Below, one piece after another: positions 6,549 through 10,553 of a stretch of DNA of 10,553 bases. Source of the DNA: CAZLBV01 sp964557845 (lineage in GTDB: Bacteria; Acidobacteriota; Aminicenantia; Aminicenantales; Aminicenantaceae); contig CAZLBV010000314.1 of assembly GCA_964557845.1 (NCBI GenBank), forward strand, positions 1 through 10,553, given 5' to 3'. A model generated the notes under the pieces. That model was not told where the DNA came from. It did not search any database and was given only the letters and a program-made list of their open reading frames with translations. Numbering within the stretch: position 1 is the first letter of the stretch; the number at the start of each line of letters is the position of its first letter. Made by a program: the position numbers and the translations under genes.

Positions 6549-7844
6549 TTATTTCTCAGCGATCACAATGGTATCCCGGCCCTTTTCTTTGGCTTTGTAA
6601 AGGGCAGCATCGGCCATCCTTAATAATTCTGAGGCATCATTAATACTATTATCCGATGACATGGCGATCCCGATCGAAATAGACAGGTGGCTTATAGTAT
6701 GTCCTTCGGCCTGGATCTGGATATTCTTGATCCCTTCCCATAAGGAGCGGGCTCTTGCCTTGCAAACATCAAGTGAAGTCCCCGGCATAATGACGATAAA
6801 TTCCTCCCCTCCGTATCGACAGACGATGTCTTCCTGACGGACATGAGTTTGCAAAAACCGGCTCAGCTCCTGGAGAACAACATCTCCGCTTTCATGTCCA
6901 TAATTGTCATTTATGTTTTTAAAATGATCCAGATCCAGCATTATTACTCCCACTGGATCCTGGGAGCGTATGGCACGACGGACTTCTCTCTCCAGCATTT
7001 CCATCATATACCTTCGGTTATAAAGTCCGGTGAGTGAATCATGAACGGCCTGCTGACGCAAGCTTTCTTGGAGCTTAAGATTTGCGAAGGCTAGAGAAAG
7101 GTGTTCAGCCACCGCTGTCATCAGTCTTTTTTTATCACCGGGCCAAATATCCTCATTTTCTTCTTTTCTATTCTGGCTGGAGATGTTTCTTTGCAGATGA
7201 AGCATTCCGATAGCATTTCCCTGTGCCATCATAGGAATACAGATGTAACTGACTACCTCTTGAGCATCAATATGCCGGCAGATATCACCAGAACTGGTTT
7301 CTGTAATAATATGCATATGCCCTTTTCTGAACGCCCAACAATCATCCCGGGAAAAAACCAATTCCCCTTTCAAGGATTCTCCCCATACAACCACTGCCTC
7401 AACGATATTGATCGATTTGCCCGAAAGAAAAACTGCACCGCTTTCTTGGGGGAATATTTTTTTTATAAAACGGGAACTTATGGAGAAAGCTTCCTCCATG
7501 GTTAAACATGCCTGGATCAACTCCCCCATTTCAGTCATATATGTCAACTCAAGATTGCGCTGTTCCAATTGAGTAAGAGACTGCATCAACTTTAAATTCG
7601 ACTCTTGCAGAGCATTTTCAGCTTTTTTTCTCTCAGCCAGTTCTGCTTGAAGCTTTAGATTGGTTTGCTTTAATTCATCCAATTGAGTTTGTGATATTTT
7701 CTTTAATTTATCACAATATTTATTCAGTTTTTCTCCTGCATCTTGACTTATTTCAGTATGTATTTCCAGGTCACTTATCTTTTGCTGCAGTTTAAGGATC
7801 TCCTGCATCAGTTGTTTGTCGATTTTGTTTACTTGGTTTTTCAT
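6549..7844 (-). CDS. GAF-GGDEF diguanylate cyclase
   Basis: This enzyme makes cyclic di-GMP from two GTP. From the chosen ATG it has 431 residues and no membrane segment. A long coiled coil covers about the first 100 residues. A GAF sensor domain follows (about 105-255), with the D-D-C-W-A-F-R-K-G and I-C-I-P-M-M-A-Q-G-N-A-I-G-M-L-H-L motifs of its subfamily. The GGDEF domain starts at H-D-S-L-T-G-L-Y-N-R-R. It has the metal-binding L-D-L-D-H-F-K, the active site G-G-E-E-F, and an inhibitory I-site R-Q-E-D five residues before it, so feedback by c-di-GMP is expected. The start is uncertain. An upstream in-frame ATG at 7905-7907 adds 21 residues, but it lies very close to a TATAAAAT box and overlaps a palindrome; neither ATG has a good ribosome binding site. 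The ligand of the GAF domain is unknown. Confidence 0.9.
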   Translation of the reverse strand: MKNQVNKIDKQLMQEILKLQQKISDLEIHTEISQDAGEKLNKYCDKLKKISQTQLDELKQTNLKLQAELAERKKAENALQESNLKLMQSLTQLEQRNLELTYMTEMGELIQACLTMEEAFSISSRFIKKIFPQESGAVFLSGKSINIVEAVVVWGESLKGELVFSRDDCWAFRKGHMHIITETSSGDICRHIDAQEVVSYICIPMMAQGNAIGMLHLQRNISSQNRKEENEDIWPGDKKRLMTAVAEHLSLAFANLKLQESLRQQAVHDSLTGLYNRRYMMEMLEREVRRAIRSQDPVGVIMLDLDHFKNINDNYGHESGDVVLQELSRFLQTHVRQEDIVCRYGGEEFIVIMPGTSLDVCKARARSLWEGIKNIQIQAEGHTISHLSISIGIAMSSDNSINDASELLRMADAALYKAKEKGRDTIVIAEK

Positions 7845-7894
7845 TTTAAACTGAACACCCACAGGAATGCAGAATAACAGGTTTTCCTGATAAA

Positions 7895-7906
7895 TGGAAT
7901 ATTCCA
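7895..7906. repeat. 12-base perfect palindrome TGGAATATTCCA
   Basis: TGGAATATTCCA is a perfect palindrome upstream of the diguanylate cyclase start, immediately downstream (in the direction of that gene) of a TATAAAAT sequence that could serve as its -10 box. It sits where an operator could act on the gene. No second copy was seen in the window, so an operator role is only a suggestion. Confidence 0.3.
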
Positions 7907-7978
7907 ACGTATTATTTTATACCAAGGAAAGCCAAACTACATAAATTCTGAAAAATTGTACTCAGTAGGTTACTTCTA

Positions 7979-8008
7979 TGGACACAACTGAGAAAATCAT
8001 TGTATTAT
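7979..8008 (+). promoter_or_regulatory. Sigma70-like promoter for the radical SAM gene
   Basis: TGGACA at 7979-7984 and TATTAT at 8003-8008 are separated by 18 bases, a fair vegetative promoter. The predicted transcript would start near 8015, that is, beyond the GTG at 8013, leaving about 50 untranslated bases before the ATG at 8064. This supports the shorter coding region. Confidence 0.45.
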
Positions 8009-8063
8009 TTAAGTGGATCCTTTGGATCAATCGCCGAAAGCAAGTAAAACCTTAGGCAGCACA

Positions 8064-9224
8064 ATGCGAAAGATATCTCGGGATTTTCAGATCTTTGTTA
8101 AACCAGCGGGCCCAAAATGCAATCTGGATTGTAAATACTGCTATTATTTAAAAAAAAATCAGCTTTATCCTAAAAGAACATCCTTTCGTATGCCCGATAT
8201 CATTCTGGAAGAATATATCGTCCAGCATATCGAAGCCTGCTCTGAACCGGTAATCCGGTTTTCCTGGCATGGTGGAGAACCCACTATACTGGGGTTGGAT
8301 TACTTTCGCAAAATCGTCTCGCTTCAACGCAAATATCAACCGCCCAACCAAAACATCTTAAATGGGATGCAGACCAATGGAACTCTCTTGGATGATAATT
8401 GGTGCCGCTTTCTTGCGGATGAAGAATTTATGGTAGGACTTAGTTTAGACGGCCCCCCCGATATTCACAACCAATTCCGCGTTACTAAAAACCAAAAACC
8501 TACTTTTGACCAGACCTTTCGGGGTTATGAATTGCTGCAAAAACATGGAGTCTCCACTGATATCCTATGTGTGGTTAATAACTTTAACTCCCAATATCCC
8601 TCACAAATCTATGCATTTTTCAAGAAGATAAACGCTTCTTTTGTGAGCTTCTTGCCGATGGTAGAAAGGGATCCGGATTCTGATTCCGGTGTCAATGATC
8701 TTTCTGTAACAGCAGATTCATGGGGGGAGTTCCTCTGTACTATTTTTGATGAATGGGCAGCCTATGATATAGGCCGTATCAAAATCCAGATATTCGAAGA
8801 AGCCGCCAGAACAGCCTTTGGCCAGGAACATTCCCTCTGTATATTCCGGCCTGTTTGCGGAGATATCCCTGTTATCGAACACAATGGTGATTTCTATTCC
8901 TGTGACCATTTTGTTGATAAAGATCATTACCTCGGGAATATCATAGAAACCCATTTGACCGATCTGTTAGATAGTCCAGAACAGAGATCCTTTGGGCAGG
9001 CAAAATTAAAAACCCTTCCCCGATTCTGCCGGGAATGCGAGGTCCGGTCGATGTGCAATGGAGGATGTCCCAAGAACCGTTTCATTTACACCCCGGACAG
9101 AGAATCAGGGCTCAACTATCTTTGTGCCGGGTATAAACGCTTCTTTAATCACTGCCAGCCGTTTGTTTCTGCAGTAGCGGCTGAATGGAAAAGTCAAAGC
9201 TTTTACCAGAAAAAAGAAAAATAG
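8064..9224 (+). CDS. Radical SAM/SPASM anaerobic sulfatase-maturating enzyme (anSME-like)
   Basis: The family converts an active-site Cys or Ser of sulfatases to formylglycine without oxygen, in the cytoplasm before export. From ATG 8064 the protein has 386 residues. K-P-A-G-P-x-C-N-L-D-C-K-Y-C-Y-Y holds the CX3CX2C motif (C19, C23, C26) for the SAM-binding 4Fe-4S cluster. H-G-G-E-P-T (about 69) and Q-T-N-G-T (about 103) follow. The SPASM region has C259, C265, C280, C322, C325, C331, C335 and C354, with spacings that fit two auxiliary clusters. The Asp after C280 (C-D-H-F) matches the catalytic base of the clostridial enzyme. An upstream in-frame GTG at 8013 would add 17 residues but has no ribosome binding site and lies at the predicted transcript start. 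No sulfatase is encoded nearby, so another peptide substrate is possible. Confidence 0.9.
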   Translation: MRKISRDFQIFVKPAGPKCNLDCKYCYYLKKNQLYPKRTSFRMPDIILEEYIVQHIEACSEPVIRFSWHGGEPTILGLDYFRKIVSLQRKYQPPNQNILNGMQTNGTLLDDNWCRFLADEEFMVGLSLDGPPDIHNQFRVTKNQKPTFDQTFRGYELLQKHGVSTDILCVVNNFNSQYPSQIYAFFKKINASFVSFLPMVERDPDSDSGVNDLSVTADSWGEFLCTIFDEWAAYDIGRIKIQIFEEAARTAFGQEHSLCIFRPVCGDIPVIEHNGDFYSCDHFVDKDHYLGNIIETHLTDLLDSPEQRSFGQAKLKTLPRFCRECEVRSMCNGGCPKNRFIYTPDRESGLNYLCAGYKRFFNHCQPFVSAVAAEWKSQSFYQKKEK

Positions 9225-9229
9225 ACAAT

Positions 9230-9256
9230 ACCTCGATCTGGGCGCCTCGATCAGGT
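9230..9256. terminator. Probable bidirectional terminator between convergent genes
   Basis: ACCT-C-GATC at 9230-9238 can pair with GATC-AGGT at 9249-9256, giving eight pairs with one bulged C and a ten-base GC-rich loop. It fills the 26-base gap between the radical SAM gene and the hydrolase gene and overlaps the hydrolase stop codon. A T-rich stretch follows on the minus strand (ending the hydrolase transcript) and a TTTTT run lies shortly beyond it on the plus strand. The bulge and the distance to the T runs lower confidence. Confidence 0.42.
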
Positions 9257-10108
9257 CTTAAGTTTTTCATTGAGAAACTCAATCGTCCGCTTCCAGGCTA
9301 GTTCTGAGGCTTCCTTATGATAGCGGGAACCAGTGTCATTAAAAAAAGCATGAGCAGCTCCCTCATACATAAATATCTTGTATTCGATTCCAGCCGCCTT
9401 AAGTGCCTCTTCAAAATCAGAAATACCGGCATTGATCCTCTCATCAAGACTAGCATAATGGAGAAGCATATTGGCTTTGATCTTAGGCACATCTTCTGGC
9501 TCAGGCTGACTGCCATAAAAAGGAACCGCGGCTGTAAGCTCAGGCGCCCTGACAGCAACTTGATTTGTCACTCCGCCGCCCCAGCAGAATCCCATACATC
9601 CTACCTTTCCCGTTGTTTGAGGATGTGTTTTTAGGTAGTCGACTGCAGCTACAAAATTTTCAATAGTCGATTCGCTGTCAAGTTTTCGCAGCTTTGCCCG
9701 GTCCTCATCGGAATTTTTGGTTGTTCCGCCCAAAGGCGATAACGCATCCGGCCCGATGGCAAAATACCCTTCGAGAGCAATCCGGCGTACCACATCTTCG
9801 ATATGAGAAACGAGGCCCCTATTTTCATGAACGACTATTACAGCAGGAAGTTTTTCTGCATTTTTTGGACAAGCTTTGTAGGCTCGAACATCACCCGTCT
9901 TACCTGGATACTGAATATATTCTGTGTTCAACCGGGGATCATCTTCAGCTACCACTTGAGCCTCAATCGAGTTTTTTTCTAGGATTGGAAGTATAGAAAC
10001 CGCGGCGGCAGCTCCACCGGCCAGGTAGGCTAATTTTTTCAGAAAACCCCTCCGGTCTAGATTTCCATTCCTGTATTTTTCATAAAGATCAATATATTTT
10101 TTATCCAT
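9251..10108 (-). CDS. Tat-exported dienelactone hydrolase family protein
   Basis: This is an alpha/beta hydrolase of 285 residues, about 50 longer than cytoplasmic dienelactone hydrolases. The extra N-terminus contains a twin-arginine export signal: L-D-R-R-G-F-L-K-K (R19, R20) followed by a weakly hydrophobic Ala/Gly-rich stretch to about residue 40. The hydrolase domain shows H-E-N-R-G with E95, the nucleophile C175 in G-F-C-W-G-G-G, D222 in L-D-E-R-I and H253 in A-A-H-A-F-F-N-D. This is the full Cys-Asp-His triad plus the Glu that controls the Cys in the family. The true substrate is unknown; related proteins act on lactones and esters and often have no link to chloroaromatic degradation, and no such pathway is seen here. 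GGAGGGAGG precedes the ATG. Export as a folded enzyme is inferred from the signal. Confidence 0.92.
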   Translation of the reverse strand: MDKKYIDLYEKYRNGNLDRRGFLKKLAYLAGGAAAAVSILPILEKNSIEAQVVAEDDPRLNTEYIQYPGKTGDVRAYKACPKNAEKLPAVIVVHENRGLVSHIEDVVRRIALEGYFAIGPDALSPLGGTTKNSDEDRAKLRKLDSESTIENFVAAVDYLKTHPQTTGKVGCMGFCWGGGVTNQVAVRAPELTAAVPFYGSQPEPEDVPKIKANMLLHYASLDERINAGISDFEEALKAAGIEYKIFMYEGAAHAFFNDTGSRYHKEASELAWKRTIEFLNEKLKT

Positions 10109-10158
10109 ATCCTCCCTCCTATTTCATATTTACCGATCAGCTTGATAATTATATTTCT

Positions 10159-10187
10159 ATATTACTTTCATAATCAATCAAGGTCAA
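10159..10187 (-). promoter_or_regulatory. Sigma70-like promoter for the dienelactone hydrolase gene
   Basis: On the minus strand TTGACC (10182-10187) and TAATAT (10159-10164) are separated by exactly 17 bases, close to the vegetative consensus. They lie about 50 bases upstream of the hydrolase ATG, which has a strong ribosome binding site. This is the best promoter match in the window. Confidence 0.6.
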
Positions 10188-10243
10188 GAACTGTGATCTA
10201 AAATTATTCTATCTAAAAACAATTAATCCGCAATATTCAATAG

Positions 10244-10272
10244 TTTAATGATAATTAATTTAGTAATATAAA
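10244..10272 (+). promoter_or_regulatory. Possible promoter for the cyanophycinase-like gene
   Basis: TTTAAT (10244-10249) and TATAAA (10267-10272) are spaced by 17 bases and lie about 45 bases before the ATG at 10316. The -10 box is good, the -35 box poor, and the region is very AT-rich, so chance matches are likely. Confidence 0.3.
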
Positions 10273-10315
10273 CCTTGGGATTATTTTAATGGTTCACGAA
10301 TAAAGAGGAAACAAT

Positions 10316-10553
10316 ATGAGAAAATTATTAAAAATATTTTTATTAATTTTTTTGACTTCCCCAATATACCTATCCGCTACCACAAAAGGATACCTGTTCA
10401 TCATTGGAGGAGGCAGCCGGCCGGATACTATGATGAAACGGTTTGTCGAGCTGGCGAGTCAATTTAACAGCGGCAAGATCTTAGTTTTTCCCATGGCAAG
10501 CTCTGTTCCGGAAGAAGTGGGTCCTGAACAAGCCGAAGAACTGAAAAAAACCG
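10316..10553 (+). CDS. Exported cyanophycinase / peptidase S51 family protein, 5' part
   Basis: The first 79 codons are visible; the gene continues past the window edge. The ATG has GAGGA seven bases upstream. A Sec signal peptide (M-R-K-L-L-K, then an Ile/Leu/Phe core ending in L-S-A) covers about residues 1-22. Then comes K-G-Y-L-F-I-I-G-G-G-S-R-P-D-T, followed by F-V-E-L-A, K-I-L-V-F-P-M-A-S-S and P-E-E-V-G. This is the start of the class-I glutamine-amidotransferase-like fold of S51 serine peptidases. Cyanophycinases release beta-Asp-Arg dipeptides from cyanophycin, while other members cleave Asp dipeptides; secreted forms degrade external polymer. The catalytic Ser lies further on and cannot be checked here. 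The gene is divergent from the hydrolase gene. Confidence 0.82.
   Translation, partial: MRKLLKIFLLIFLTSPIYLSATTKGYLFIIGGGSRPDTMMKRFVELASQFNSGKILVFPMASSVPEEVGPEQAEELKKT

Noticed and set aside
7101..7505. Plus-strand open frame of 134 codons
   Set aside because: It is antisense to the GAF domain of the diguanylate cyclase gene and shows no family features or ribosome binding site worth noting.
8013..8063. GTG start at 8013 for the radical SAM gene
   Set aside because: No ribosome binding site precedes it, it lies at or before the predicted transcript start, and the family normally begins shortly before the K-P-A-G-P motif.
9231..9250. Direct repeat CCTCGATC, two copies, considered as an attachment site or protein-binding site
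   Set aside because: The two copies are better explained as parts of the terminator-like hairpin between the convergent genes, and no mobile element borders them.

Overview
The window looks like a chromosomal segment of a Gram-negative bacterium of low-to-moderate GC content. It encodes outer-membrane efflux proteins, several Sec- or Tat-exported enzymes and strong GGAGG-type ribosome binding sites. An oxygen-sensitive radical SAM sulfatase-maturase type enzyme suggests an anaerobic life style. The style of the exported M28 peptidase, TolC and Tat-exported dienelactone hydrolase is reminiscent of uncultured lineages such as Aminicenantes, but this is only an impression and no marker gene settles the phylum.

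Layout. Positions 1-1041 (minus strand) hold a chain of gene remnants, not working genes. In transcription order they are an internal piece of an M50 site-2 protease, a piece of a CysT-type sulfate permease, the N-terminal and middle part of a CysA ATPase broken by a TGA codon, and the CysA C-terminal domain in another frame. The pieces are joined at short, precise junctions. Positions 1264-6333 (minus strand) carry, in transcription order, an exported M28 metallopeptidase, a TolC-family outer-membrane protein, a membrane fusion protein and a dodecin. Position 6549 to about 7844 (minus strand) is a soluble GAF-GGDEF diguanylate cyclase. It is transcribed divergently from an anSME-like radical SAM/SPASM enzyme (8064-9224, plus strand). 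That gene converges with a Tat-exported dienelactone-hydrolase-family enzyme (9251-10108, minus strand) across a probable bidirectional terminator. The window ends in the 5' part of an exported cyanophycinase/peptidase S51 gene (from 10316, plus strand), divergent from the hydrolase.

How they may work together. The TolC and membrane fusion proteins form two of the three parts of an efflux system, but no inner-membrane pump is encoded beside them, so the pair must use a pump encoded elsewhere or has lost it. The M28 peptidase and the S51 enzyme both carry signal peptides and fit peptide breakdown outside the cytoplasm. No sulfatase accompanies the maturase.

I see no rRNA, tRNA, CRISPR array, insertion sequence or phage gene. 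I found no convincing new multi-gene system. The most unusual feature is the remnant chain at 1-1041, where four deletion-like boundaries and one nonsense codon lie within about 1 kb next to apparently intact genes.
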